NCBI RefSeq assembly: GCF_007990545.2
Contig: NZ_AP019829.2
Coordinates: forward strand, 1,860,001-1,924,000
Direction of reading: 5' to 3'
Length of the DNA: 64,000 nucleotides
Source of the DNA: Leptotrichia wadei
GTDB lineage: Bacteria > Fusobacteriota > Fusobacteriia > Fusobacteriales > Leptotrichiaceae
Numbering within the stretch: the stretch's first letter is position 1; each line of letters starts with the position of its first letter. The translations under genes and the position numbers were made by a program. This document shows positions 8,938-16,690 of this stretch, one piece after another. The notes below the pieces were generated by a model. That model did no database searches, had not been told where the DNA came from, and was given only the letters and a program-made list of their open reading frames with translations.

Positions 8938-10659
8938 CTACCACGCCCTTTCCATATCAGCTTTACGGAAATCATTGAAATCAACCACTTCAAGTTCAAA
9001 TTCCTTGTATTTCTCTATCAGCTCAATAAACCTTTCTTCATGTACAAACTCCTCAAATTCAATATTTTCCTCTTTTATGATATTTGCAATGTCCTCAAGG
9101 AAATATGGAATTTTACTTGCCTTTATTTCTCCCACGATTTCATTCAGCTTGACAGTTTTACCTGTAAATTCTCCTCTTGCAAAAATTGCAAAGTATTCTC
9201 CGTCTTTTTTTCTTCTTCCACTAAATCCAAGTTTCGCTATCTGCGGTGTCGCACAGGAATTTGGACATCCAGCGATCTTTATTTGTGGCAAATAATTTGT
9301 AAGCTCCCTTTTTTCCTCATTTTCAAAATATTTAAAAATATAGTCCAGTATCGGCGGAGTATCTAAAATACCAACATTACAAGTTGTACTTCCAATGCAA
9401 GAATATGAGTTGAAAAATTCATTTCCGCCATAATATTCTTCCATAATTTCTTTTAATTTTAAAACATCTTCTTTTTTTAATCCTTTTACCAAAATACTTT
9501 GAAAACTTGTAAGTTTCAATTCAACTTTATAATTTAAACTTTTTACAAACTTAATTAATTTTTCTCCATCTTCCTTATAAATATTTCCTCTTGCAGGTCT
9601 TAAATAATATCCATATTCTCCCTTATACTTTCCAGCCACAATATTTCTGTCGCTTTTTACAAATTCATCATTTTTAATGCTTTCATCTGTATTTTCTTCG
9701 CTGGAAAATAATTCTATTTTTTTCAATTTCTTTTCTTTATCCAAAATTTCTCTTTCATCAAGCAATTTTCTCGTATAAATTTTAAGACTGTCCCCTTTTT
9801 CAGCATAGAAATTAGAAATATATTCGTTACATAATTCCAAAAATTTTTCTTCTCCCAAATTTAATAAAACATAACGAAGCCTTGCTCTTGCACGAATTTT
9901 ACGGTTTCCGTGATCATTAAATACACTTCTTATTGCGTGAACGTAATATAAAAATTCATCTTCTTCAATAAATTCTCTTAAAACAATGGCATTAGTTGAA
10001 ATCGGTCCAATTCCTCCGCCAACATACACACGAAATCCTTTTTTTCCATTTTGAATTACCGCTTGAAATCCAATGTCGTTTATTTTTACATAAAGAGAGT
10101 TTTCTTCCTTATTTGAAAAAGCAATTTTATATTTTCTTGGCAAATGCATAAATGTACGGCCGTCTAAAATATAATCTGTTGTAATTTTTGCATAAGGCGA
10201 AACATCAAAGACTTCTTCTTCAAATCCGGTTGTTTCTGGTGTAATTACCGCTCTAGTTGAATCTCCACAAGTTGCTTTTGTAAAAAAGTCTCTTTTTGAA
10301 ATAGTTTCCAGTATATCTGGCAAATTTTTCTTTTTTATTCCATGCAGCTGAAAATCTTGTCTAGTTGTAAGATGAAGCCTTTTATCAGAGTATTTTTGTA
10401 CAGTATCTAGCAAATACTCAAAATCTTCAATGTCAATCTTGCTTTCAAAAAAACGAGGTCTTATCATATATGTCCCTTTTTTTCTTCCCTCAGTATAAAG
10501 TGCAAATGAAGTTCTAACTGCATTCCACTCCTTCTCCTTTTCAGGATCAGTCAATGCTTCCCTTGTAAGATTTATAATAAAATCCAACTCTTTTTTTTCT
10601 CTTTCTGCTTCATAATTTTCAATTTTTTCAAAATTATCCAGTTTCATCCCTTCCACCAT
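8938..10659 (-). CDS. siroheme [4Fe-4S] sulfite reductase (sulfite/nitrite reductase hemoprotein family)
   Basis: Likely reduces sulfite to sulfide, the last step of sulfate assimilation. The protein has the duplicated ferredoxin-like/siroheme architecture of the family: an N-terminal half with HLTTRQDFQLHGI and a C-terminal half holding the cluster cysteines C421, C427 (CIGSTTC) and C465, C469 (CPNSC). 573 aa is close to CysI and to ferredoxin-dependent NirA/Sir. No flavoprotein CysJ gene is nearby, so the electron donor may be ferredoxin. Two starts are possible (10659, or an ATG four codons later); neither has ideal ribosome-site spacing. Nitrite reductase is the alternative, made unlikely by the operon. 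Confidence 0.87.
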   Translation of the reverse strand: MVEGMKLDNFEKIENYEAEREKKELDFIINLTREALTDPEKEKEWNAVRTSFALYTEGRKKGTYMIRPRFFESKIDIEDFEYLLDTVQKYSDKRLHLTTRQDFQLHGIKKKNLPDILETISKRDFFTKATCGDSTRAVITPETTGFEEEVFDVSPYAKITTDYILDGRTFMHLPRKYKIAFSNKEENSLYVKINDIGFQAVIQNGKKGFRVYVGGGIGPISTNAIVLREFIEEDEFLYYVHAIRSVFNDHGNRKIRARARLRYVLLNLGEEKFLELCNEYISNFYAEKGDSLKIYTRKLLDEREILDKEKKLKKIELFSSEENTDESIKNDEFVKSDRNIVAGKYKGEYGYYLRPARGNIYKEDGEKLIKFVKSLNYKVELKLTSFQSILVKGLKKEDVLKLKEIMEEYYGGNEFFNSYSCIGSTTCNVGILDTPPILDYIFKYFENEEKRELTNYLPQIKIAGCPNSCATPQIAKLGFSGRRKKDGEYFAIFARGEFTGKTVKLNEIVGEIKASKIPYFLEDIANIIKEENIEFEEFVHEERFIELIEKYKEFELEVVDFNDFRKADMERAW

Positions 10660-10746
10660 TCCTCTCTTTTTTCACAAACTTTAGTTTTCTAATTATCTTT
10701 TTTATCCAAGTAAAAATCTAATTTTAGACTTTTTTATTAAAACTGC

Positions 10747-10764
10747 ATATTAAAATTTTAATAT
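10747..10764. promoter_or_regulatory. 18-bp perfect palindrome, possible operator
   Basis: ATATTAAAATTTTAATAT is a perfect inverted repeat about 88-105 bp upstream of the first gene of the sulfate operon. Such AT-only palindromes can arise by chance in this genome, so an operator role is inference. Confidence 0.3.
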
Positions 10765-11034
10765 CTAATTGAAAATAACCTTTATTTTTTTTATCATTAT
10801 ATTTGTATCTACAATTGTATTTTAACATTTTTATAAAAAAACTTCTACAAATAATATTATTTTGATAATCAAAATTTATTTTTTATGTTTTATCTCTTAA
10901 ATTATACAAATATCGCTAACCGTTTGTAAAAATCTAAAAATTACGATAAATACTGTAGTAATCAAAAATAAAAAATATAGCAGCAAAATACGTGAAAGGC
11001 ATTATTTTTTTATTCATAATATAAATGATAACTC

Positions 11035-11062
11035 AAAACTGGAATTTTATTTCAGTTTTTTT
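11035..11062 (+). terminator. orphan plus-strand terminator-like hairpin
   Basis: AAAACTGGAA pairs with TTTCAGTTTT (one G-T pair) and is followed by a T-run. It points along the plus strand but no plus-strand gene lies upstream of it, so it may end an unannotated short transcript or limit antisense transcription. Confidence 0.4.
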
Positions 11063-11161
11063 ATTTAAGAGGGGTTAGTATTAAATGTGAAATTTATAAT
11101 TATGATAACATTTTTAAATTTATCTCCCAATTTTTCAGTTCTGCATTCAATTTTAAAAAAT

Positions 11162-11190
11162 TTGAAAAAAACTTGCATATATAGTATAAT
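11162..11190 (+). promoter_or_regulatory. sigma70-type promoter of argS
   Basis: TTGAAA (11162-11167), a 17-nt spacer and a consensus TATAAT (11185-11190) lie about 90 bp upstream of the preferred argS start. Confidence 0.7.
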
Positions 11191-11278
11191 AAAACATATT
11201 AAGTTTTTTTAAAAAAGGATTATGCGTTATCCTAAAATTAACGTAAATTTTGAAAGAAAGGAAAAAAATTTTAAAATA

Positions 11279-13003
11279 ATGGAATTGCTGACAATAAAAT
11301 TAAAAAAGTTGTTTTCAGAAAATATAAATAATATTTTTGGTGCTGATTATGCGGAAAAAATTGATATTCAGAATTCTACTAAAAAGGAATTTGGGGATTT
11401 TCAAACAAATTTTGCAATGGTTAGCTCAAAATTAATTGAAAAAAATCCACGTGAAATTGCGAGCACTCTTGTGGAAAATTTTTCAGAAAATGACATCATT
11501 CAAAAGTTGGAAATTGCAGGACCTGGATTTATCAATATTTATCTTAAAAACGGTTTTTTAAATGAGGAAATAAAAAAAGTAGAAAATGAAAAATATGACT
11601 TTTCATTTTTAAATACCGATAAAACTGTAATTATCGACTACTCTTCTCCAAATATTGCAAAAAGAATGCACATTGGACACTTGAGAAGCACGATTATTGG
11701 AGATTCCATCAAGAGAATTTTACAATTTCTAGGATTTCATACACTTGCCGATAACCATATTGGCGACTGGGGAACACAATTTGGAAAACTTATTGTGGCT
11801 TATAAAAACTGGCTGGATAAAAAGGCTTATGAAAAAGATCCCATTGGAGAACTGGAAAAAATCTATGTAAAATTTTCAGATGAAGCTAAAATAAATCCTG
11901 CTTTGGAAGATGAAGCACGAGAAGAATTGAAGAAATTACAGCTTGGAGATGAAAATAATCAAAAATTATGGAAAGAATTTATTGATATTTCACTAAAAGA
12001 ATACAATAAAGTTTACGATAGACTTAACGTAAACTTCGATTACTATTTTGGTGAGTCATTTTACAATGATATGATGCCATCGGTTCTTGAAGAATTAAAG
12101 CAAAAAGGTATCGCAAAAGAAGATCAAGGTGCATTAGTAGTATTTTTTGAAAATAATAGATTGCCGCCTGCAATTGTTCAAAAGAAAGATGGAAGTTTTT
12201 TATATACGACTTCGGATCTTGCTACAATGAAGTTTAGAAAAGATGAGTTAAAAGTCGATGAAGCAGTTTATTTAACTGACGACAGACAGCAAAATCACTT
12301 TAAGCAGGTTTTTGAAATTGGAAGAATGTTAGGCGAGCCTTACAATTATAAAAAGACTCACATTGTATTTGGAATTATGAGACTTGGTAATGGAATAATT
12401 TTCTCTTCTAGAAGCGGAAACACAATAAGGCTTGTGGATTTGCTAGATGAAGCAAAAGCTCAAGTAAAAAAAGTAATTGATGAAAAAAATCCAGATATTC
12501 CAGAAGATGAAAAGGACAAAATTGCTGAAATTGTAGGAAGCGGAGCTATAAAATATTTTGATTTGAGTCAAAATAGAACTTCTGATATAACATTTACTTG
12601 GGATAAAGTGCTTAGTTTTGAAGGAAATACAGGACCTTACCTGCAATATACCTACGTTCGGATTATGTCAATTTTTAGAAAATTGAAGGAAGAAAATATC
12701 GAAGTTAAAAATAACGATATTATTTCGGATGATATGAATGGAATTGAACGTGAACTTGCAGTTGAATTATTAAGATTCCCTCAAGCTGTAGTAAAATCCT
12801 ATGAAAACTACCGTCCAAATATAATTGCAGATTATTTATTTGACACAGCAAAATTATTTAATAACTTCTATAATTCGAGTTCTATCTTGAAAGAGGAAGA
12901 TAAAAAAGTAATGGATGCAAGAATTTTACTGGCAAGAAAAACTGCATTTGTATTAAAAGAAGGACTTAGCCTGCTTGGAATAAATACAGTAAATAGAATG
13001 TAA
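11279..13003 (+). CDS. argS: arginyl-tRNA synthetase
   Basis: Class I synthetase that charges tRNA-Arg. The N-terminal tRNA-binding Add1 domain is followed by the catalytic site with SSPNIAKRMHIGHLRST (HIGH motif). The KMSKS region is degenerate, as usual for ArgS, and the C-terminal anticodon-binding domain carries FEGNTGPYLQYTYVRI. I start at MELLTIKLKKLF (574 aa), which fits the family N-terminus. A longer frame from 11222 adds 19 charged residues and its AAGGA is only 2-3 nt from the ATG, though the internal start also has non-ideal spacing. Monocistronic, with its own promoter. Confidence 0.95.
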   Translation: MELLTIKLKKLFSENINNIFGADYAEKIDIQNSTKKEFGDFQTNFAMVSSKLIEKNPREIASTLVENFSENDIIQKLEIAGPGFINIYLKNGFLNEEIKKVENEKYDFSFLNTDKTVIIDYSSPNIAKRMHIGHLRSTIIGDSIKRILQFLGFHTLADNHIGDWGTQFGKLIVAYKNWLDKKAYEKDPIGELEKIYVKFSDEAKINPALEDEAREELKKLQLGDENNQKLWKEFIDISLKEYNKVYDRLNVNFDYYFGESFYNDMMPSVLEELKQKGIAKEDQGALVVFFENNRLPPAIVQKKDGSFLYTTSDLATMKFRKDELKVDEAVYLTDDRQQNHFKQVFEIGRMLGEPYNYKKTHIVFGIMRLGNGIIFSSRSGNTIRLVDLLDEAKAQVKKVIDEKNPDIPEDEKDKIAEIVGSGAIKYFDLSQNRTSDITFTWDKVLSFEGNTGPYLQYTYVRIMSIFRKLKEENIEVKNNDIISDDMNGIERELAVELLRFPQAVVKSYENYRPNIIADYLFDTAKLFNNFYNSSSILKEEDKKVMDARILLARKTAFVLKEGLSLLGINTVNRM

Positions 13004-13151
13004 ATAAAAAAATTTAAATTGTCAATAAAATTTGAAATGTATAGTTTCAGCCCTTAAAATCAATAATAATATATTATCAATTAAAAAAGAGAAAAAAATT
13101 AATCAAAAAACAATTTTGATTTAATGGTGGTTTAATTGTTATAGTGTATAC

Positions 13152-13231
13152 TATATTCAGATCGATTAAAAGATCTGAAACCTCAATTAACCCCCCCTTT
13201 TATGAGACCTCTTTTTTAAGAGGTCTTTTTT
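13152..13231 (+). ncRNA. candidate C-rich small RNA
   Basis: An extended -10 (TGTTATAGT, hexamer 13140-13145) with TTGATT 18 nt upstream could start a transcript near 13152. It would hold a 6-bp hairpin (CAGATC/GATCTG, 13158-13177), an unpaired stretch with seven consecutive C (13191-13197), and end at the 13205-13231 terminator, about 80 nt in all. A single-stranded C-run can pair with Shine-Dalgarno sequences, as known for C-rich regulatory RNAs in other bacteria. It could equally be just the distal terminator of argS. Confidence 0.35.
13205..13231 (+). terminator. strong intrinsic terminator
   Basis: AGACCTCTT / AAGAGGTCT, a perfect 9-bp stem followed by a run of T. It ends either argS transcription or the small RNA proposed just upstream. 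Confidence 0.85.
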
Positions 13232-13350
13232 CATTTTATATTCTAAAATTTACTTGATTTAAGAATTTGGTATCAGAGGGTTCAAACATATTTAAATAAT
13301 TTTATTAAATTAATAACAACAAAATAAAAAAAGAAAAGAGAGGAAAAAAA

Positions 13351-13638
13351 ATGTCAAAACAACACGAATTTATTTATGATTATAGAGATGATCATAATGA
13401 AGAAAATAACAAAAAATTAGCAAGAAATGCAATTATTTTACTTGTTATTTCTATATTGCTATTTCTTTTTTCACATTTTGTGCTAATTAAACAAGGTGAA
13501 AAATTTAAACAGGAAATTCCAGCATTGAAGGAAAATAAGCAAAAATTGGAAAAGGAAGTTGAAGTTCTTAACGGAAATATAAAACACGGTGAAGACAGTT
13601 ACAAAAAAGTTGAAGCATTAATTAACAAATATAAATAA
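13351..13638 (+). CDS. small membrane protein with coiled coil (FtsB/DivIC-like architecture)
   Basis: A 95-aa protein with a charged cytoplasmic N-terminus, one membrane helix (about residues 28-47, AIILLVISILLFLFSHFVLI) and a coiled-coil tail to the end (KENKQKLEKEVEVL). This layout recalls the FtsB/FtsL/DivIC divisome proteins, but I see no family-specific motif, so the function is unknown. It has AGAGAGGA upstream and lies 20 bp before a polysaccharide deacetylase that also has a membrane anchor and coiled coil, suggesting a shared role at the cell envelope. Confidence 0.7.
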   Translation: MSKQHEFIYDYRDDHNEENNKKLARNAIILLVISILLFLFSHFVLIKQGEKFKQEIPALKENKQKLEKEVEVLNGNIKHGEDSYKKVEALINKYK

Positions 13639-13658
13639 GAAATGAGAGGTAATAAAAA

Positions 13659-14513
13659 ATGAAAAAAACATTTTCAGTCATTGGTATAATAGTGGCTATA
13701 ATTGGATTCATATATTCAGGAGTGCATATTTTTGGTACAACTGCAAAATTTATTGAACACCATAGCTTAGAATCAAGCATAAAAAAATTAACACATGAAA
13801 AAAATACAAAAACTGCAGATTTAGCTGCGGTTACTAAGAAAAATGATGATGTAAAAGCACAATATCAAAAGTTAAAAGCTGACAAAAAAATTAAAACAGT
13901 TTATTTGACATTTGATGACGGACCTTCAGGACATACTGATCAAATTCTTGAAATCCTGAAAAGAAATAATATAAAAGCTACATTTTTTGTAATCGGAATT
14001 GGAAAAAACTTTAAAGACTACAAGAAAATAACTGATCAAGGACATTCAATCGGACTGCACAGCTTTACACATGAATATAAAAAAGTTTATGCAAACGAAG
14101 ACAGTTTCTTTAAGGAATTTTATCAAATACATGATGCTATAAAATCTACAACTGGGCAAGATGTTAAAATTATAAGATTCCCTGGAGGTTCTAGCAACAC
14201 TATTGCTTCAAAGGCTTTAAAAACTGCTATCATTAACAGATTGACAAGAGAAGGATTTGTTTATTTTGACTGGAACTGTGACAGTACAGATGCTTCTGGA
14301 AATAATGTTCCTGTAGCAAAATTAGTAAAATATGGTGTTTGTACAACTCATCCTGACATTAATGTCCTAATGCACGATACAAATGCTAAGAAAACTACTG
14401 TTCAGGCTTTACAGCAAATTATAGACGGGTATAAAAAGGCAGGATATACATTTGAAACGTTAAATGTAAACAGCCCTAGAATCCAACATGTTAAACAGCC
14501 TGAAATAAAATAA
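13659..14513 (+). CDS. membrane-anchored polysaccharide deacetylase (NodB domain)
   Basis: Probably a metal-dependent N-deacetylase of cell-wall glycan, carbohydrate esterase family 4. An N-terminal signal anchor (residues 5-25) and a short coiled coil (about 38-72) precede the NodB domain. Motif 1 is TFDDGP (84-89, base D86 and metal ligand D87), motif 2 is LHSFTH (H134, H138), and motif 3 is RFPGGSSN near residue 170. All expected metal ligands are present. 284 aa. Peptidoglycan GlcNAc is the likely substrate by family; chitin-like or capsular glycan remains possible. Paired with the preceding coiled-coil membrane gene. Confidence 0.88.
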   Translation: MKKTFSVIGIIVAIIGFIYSGVHIFGTTAKFIEHHSLESSIKKLTHEKNTKTADLAAVTKKNDDVKAQYQKLKADKKIKTVYLTFDDGPSGHTDQILEILKRNNIKATFFVIGIGKNFKDYKKITDQGHSIGLHSFTHEYKKVYANEDSFFKEFYQIHDAIKSTTGQDVKIIRFPGGSSNTIASKALKTAIINRLTREGFVYFDWNCDSTDASGNNVPVAKLVKYGVCTTHPDINVLMHDTNAKKTTVQALQQIIDGYKKAGYTFETLNVNSPRIQHVKQPEIK

Positions 14514-14555
14514 TTATAAAATAAGAAAAAAAAAAGTAAATTGACTTTAATAATA

Positions 14556-14564
14556 TGGTATAAT
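14556..14564 (+). promoter_or_regulatory. extended -10 promoter for the RlpA-like gene
   Basis: TGGTATAAT matches the extended -10 consensus. A TTGACT lies upstream but only 12 nt away, too close to act as its -35, so the promoter would depend on the extended -10. Confidence 0.45.
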
Positions 14565-14603
14565 TAAGTTAAATATTCTCAAAATAGGTAATAAAAGGAG
14601 AGT

Positions 14604-14653
14604 CTACTAATAAATATCAAATTGGAGAATATGTTTTTATATATTCTTAGTAG
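14604..14653 (+). promoter_or_regulatory. hairpin enclosing the ribosome site of a leader ORF
   Basis: CTACTAA (14604-14610) pairs with TTAGTAG (14647-14653), extended by AATAT/ATATT (14613-14617 with 14641-14645). The loop exposes the GGAG and ATG of the 10-codon ORF at 14631. The 3' arm lies inside that ORF, so ribosomes translating it would open the stem. Confidence 0.45.
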
Positions 14654-14663
14654 CAAATATTAA
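14631..14663 (+). CDS. ten-codon leader ORF before the RlpA-like gene
   Basis: ATG at 14631 with GGAG 3 nt upstream encodes [10 protein letters not shown] and stops at TAA (14661-14663), one base before the ATG of the RlpA-like gene. That gene has no good ribosome site of its own, so its translation may depend on re-initiation after this peptide. Inferred from arrangement only. Confidence 0.4.
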   Translation: MFLYILSSKY

Positions 14664-14664
14664 A

Positions 14665-15162
14665 ATGAGAAAAATAATTACTATGTTTGCGGGTCTGATG
14701 GTTTCATTGTCATTAGTTTCAGAAACAAAAACAGATGGAACAAATATAATTTACATAAAAAAAGAAATGATGAAGGCAGCTGATGATGTAGATAATGTAA
14801 CAGATTTAACTGTTTCCAAAAAAGATGAAACTTCTGAAGCCGCAAAATCAAAAACTTCCAAACATTCACAAAAAGGAATTGCTTCATATTATGGTAAAAA
14901 ATTACATGGAAGCAGAACAGCAAGTGGAGAAAGACACAATTCAAATGAAATGGTAGCTGCCCATAGAAGTTTACCATTTGGAACAAAAGTTAAAGTTACA
15001 AATTTAAGTAACGGTAAGGAAGTTATTGTAAAAATAAATGATAGAGGTCCTTTTGCAAAAGGACGTGTAATAGATTTAAGCTACGGAGCTTTTTCAAAAA
15101 TTGAAAGTCCAGGAAAAGGGCTTACAAATGTAAAATTAGAAGTTCTAAATAATTTATACTAA
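14665..15162 (+). CDS. RlpA-like septal/cell-wall protein (double-psi beta-barrel)
   Basis: A secreted 165-aa protein with an N-terminal signal (about residues 1-20, [19 protein letters not shown]) and a Ser/Lys-rich linker. The RlpA-like double-psi beta-barrel starts at about residue 70: [19 protein letters not shown], then [15 protein letters not shown], then the catalytic-type NDRGPF and [10 protein letters not shown]. The family includes lytic transglycosylases acting on denuded glycan. There is no SPOR domain and no lipobox cysteine, so septal targeting of the E. coli RlpA type cannot be assumed. It follows a tiny leader ORF. Confidence 0.88.
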   Translation: MRKIITMFAGLMVSLSLVSETKTDGTNIIYIKKEMMKAADDVDNVTDLTVSKKDETSEAAKSKTSKHSQKGIASYYGKKLHGSRTASGERHNSNEMVAAHRSLPFGTKVKVTNLSNGKEVIVKINDRGPFAKGRVIDLSYGAFSKIESPGKGLTNVKLEVLNNLY

Positions 15163-15321
15163 ATCCCATTTAAAAAACAGAAATTAAATTTTATGTTATT
15201 TGCTCCTATTGCAAAAAACTCATAATTAATTTACTATTTAAATGGGAAATAGTATTAATTAAAAATTCAAAGCCAAAAAATTAGAAATTAGAAAAATTAA
15301 AAATAGGAAGGTGGAAGTATA

Positions 15322-16032
15322 GTGTTAAATGGTAAAATTGCATTAATTACAGGTGGTTCAAGAGGAATTGGGAAGGAAATTGCATTAAAATTTGCAGAAA
15401 ATGGAGCTACAGTTATTTCTGGGGATTTAATTGATCCTGATTACAGCCATGAAAATGTTTCACATATAAAATTAAATGTTACAGATAGAGAAAATATCAA
15501 GGAAGCTGCAAAGGAAATCAAGGAAAAATATGGAAGACTAGATATTCTTGTAAATAATGCAGGAATTACAAGAGATGCATTGCTTCAAAGAATGAAGGAA
15601 GCTGACTGGGATTTGGTAATTGACATTAACTTAAAAGGTGTTTATAACGTAATGCAAGGATTTGTTTCACTACTATTAAAAAGTAAAGCCTCAAGTGTAA
15701 TTAATATGGCTTCTGTTGTCGGAATTGATGGAAATGCAGGGCAAACTAACTATGCCGCTACTAAAGGTGGAGTAATTGCTATGGCAAAAACTTGGGCAAA
15801 GGAATTTGGTAGAAAAAATCTTAGAGCAAATGCAATTGCACCAGGATTCATAGAAACAAATATGACTCATGCATTGCCTGAAAAAATTGTAGAAAATGTA
15901 CTTGCAAATACTCCTCTTAGAAAAATGGGAGATGCTGAAGATGTAGCAAATGCAGCATTATATTTGGCAAGTGATATGTCTAAATTCGTTACAGGACAAG
16001 TTTTAAGAGTTGACGGAGGATTGAACTTATAA
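15322..16032 (+). CDS. fabG: 3-oxoacyl-[acyl-carrier-protein] reductase family SDR
   Basis: Short-chain dehydrogenase, likely the NADPH-dependent ketoacyl-ACP reductase of fatty-acid synthesis. The Rossmann motif TGGSRGIG (10-17), NNAG (78-81) and catalytic S131, Y144, K148 (YAATK) are intact, and the C-terminus GQVLRVDGGL is typical of FabG. 236 aa. It starts at GTG, preceded by AAGGTGG. It stands apart from any other fab gene, so a role in another acyl or PHB-type pathway is possible. Its stop lies 6 bp before the RNase H gene. Confidence 0.85.
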   Translation: MLNGKIALITGGSRGIGKEIALKFAENGATVISGDLIDPDYSHENVSHIKLNVTDRENIKEAAKEIKEKYGRLDILVNNAGITRDALLQRMKEADWDLVIDINLKGVYNVMQGFVSLLLKSKASSVINMASVVGIDGNAGQTNYAATKGGVIAMAKTWAKEFGRKNLRANAIAPGFIETNMTHALPEKIVENVLANTPLRKMGDAEDVANAALYLASDMSKFVTGQVLRVDGGLNL

Positions 16033-16038
16033 TCTACA

Positions 16039-16671
16039 ATGTCAAAAAATCAAAAATTTTATGCTTATTTCATTATAGATACAAATGAAACTGGAATACT
16101 CGAAAACTGGACGGATTGTCAAAAAAAAGTAAGTGGAAAAAAAGCCCGTTATAAATCATTTAAAAGTCTTTTAGAAGCACAAAACTGGTTAAATTCTGGA
16201 GCAAATTATGAAAAAAAAGAAAAAAAGAATTTAACAGAATTGTACTCTGAACTGGAACGTGATGCAATTTACTTTGATGCAGGAACAGGACGAGGTAATG
16301 GCGTAGAAGTCAGGCTAACTGATTTTGAAGGCAATTCATTACTTCACAAAATTATGGACAAAAAAATTATCAATGAATTTGGAAATTATTATGTTGCCGA
16401 CACCAGAACAAATAATTTTGGTGAATTAGTCGGTATTTATACAGCTCTTGTCTATGCAAAAAAATATGATACAAAAATAATTTGTGGAGATAGTTCGATA
16501 GTCATTGAATATTGGACTAAAGGCCGATATAACAGTTCTAACCTTGAAAATGATACAGTTGAACTCATAAAAAAAACTACCCTAATGAGAAATGAGTTTG
16601 AAAAAAAAGGAGGAATTGTAAAAAAAATCTCTGGAGATATCAATCCAGCTGATTTAGGTTTCCATAAATAA
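16039..16671 (+). CDS. ribonuclease H with N-terminal viroplasmin-like domain
   Basis: Cleaves the RNA strand of RNA-DNA hybrids. The N-terminal roughly 50 residues (FYAYFIIDTNETGILENW, KARYKSFKSLLEAQNWL) resemble the caulimovirus viroplasmin/RNase H1 hybrid-binding fold. A charged linker leads to the RNase H domain with D80 (FDAGTG), E129 (NFGELVGIY), D151 (CGDSS) and D205 (NPADLG). All four acidic residues needed for two-metal catalysis are present. 210 aa. Directly after fabG, probably co-transcribed, with no obvious functional link. Confidence 0.85.
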   Translation: MSKNQKFYAYFIIDTNETGILENWTDCQKKVSGKKARYKSFKSLLEAQNWLNSGANYEKKEKKNLTELYSELERDAIYFDAGTGRGNGVEVRLTDFEGNSLLHKIMDKKIINEFGNYYVADTRTNNFGELVGIYTALVYAKKYDTKIICGDSSIVIEYWTKGRYNSSNLENDTVELIKKTTLMRNEFEKKGGIVKKISGDINPADLGFHK

Positions 16672-16690
16672 TATTAATCAAGGAGATTTT

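Larger units (their letters stand above)
10660..11278. other. intergenic region between the divergent sulfate operon and argS
   Basis: About 600 bp of very AT-rich DNA between divergent genes. It holds a perfect 18-bp palindrome (10747-10764), a stretch at 10916-10951 resembling one end of the MITE-like element at 55712, a plus-strand hairpin with T-run (11035-11062), and the argS promoter. No convincing gene was seen. Confidence 0.6.
13004..13350. other. argS downstream spacer with candidate small RNA
   Basis: No protein gene is visible. It contains a promoter-like sequence (13116-13145), a short region with two hairpins separated by a C-rich run, and a strong terminator at 13205-13231. Confidence 0.5.

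Noticed and set aside
11100-11278. T-box leader before argS
   Set aside because: The promoter-to-start distance is about 90 bp with no antiterminator pair or T-box sequence (TGGNACCGCG).
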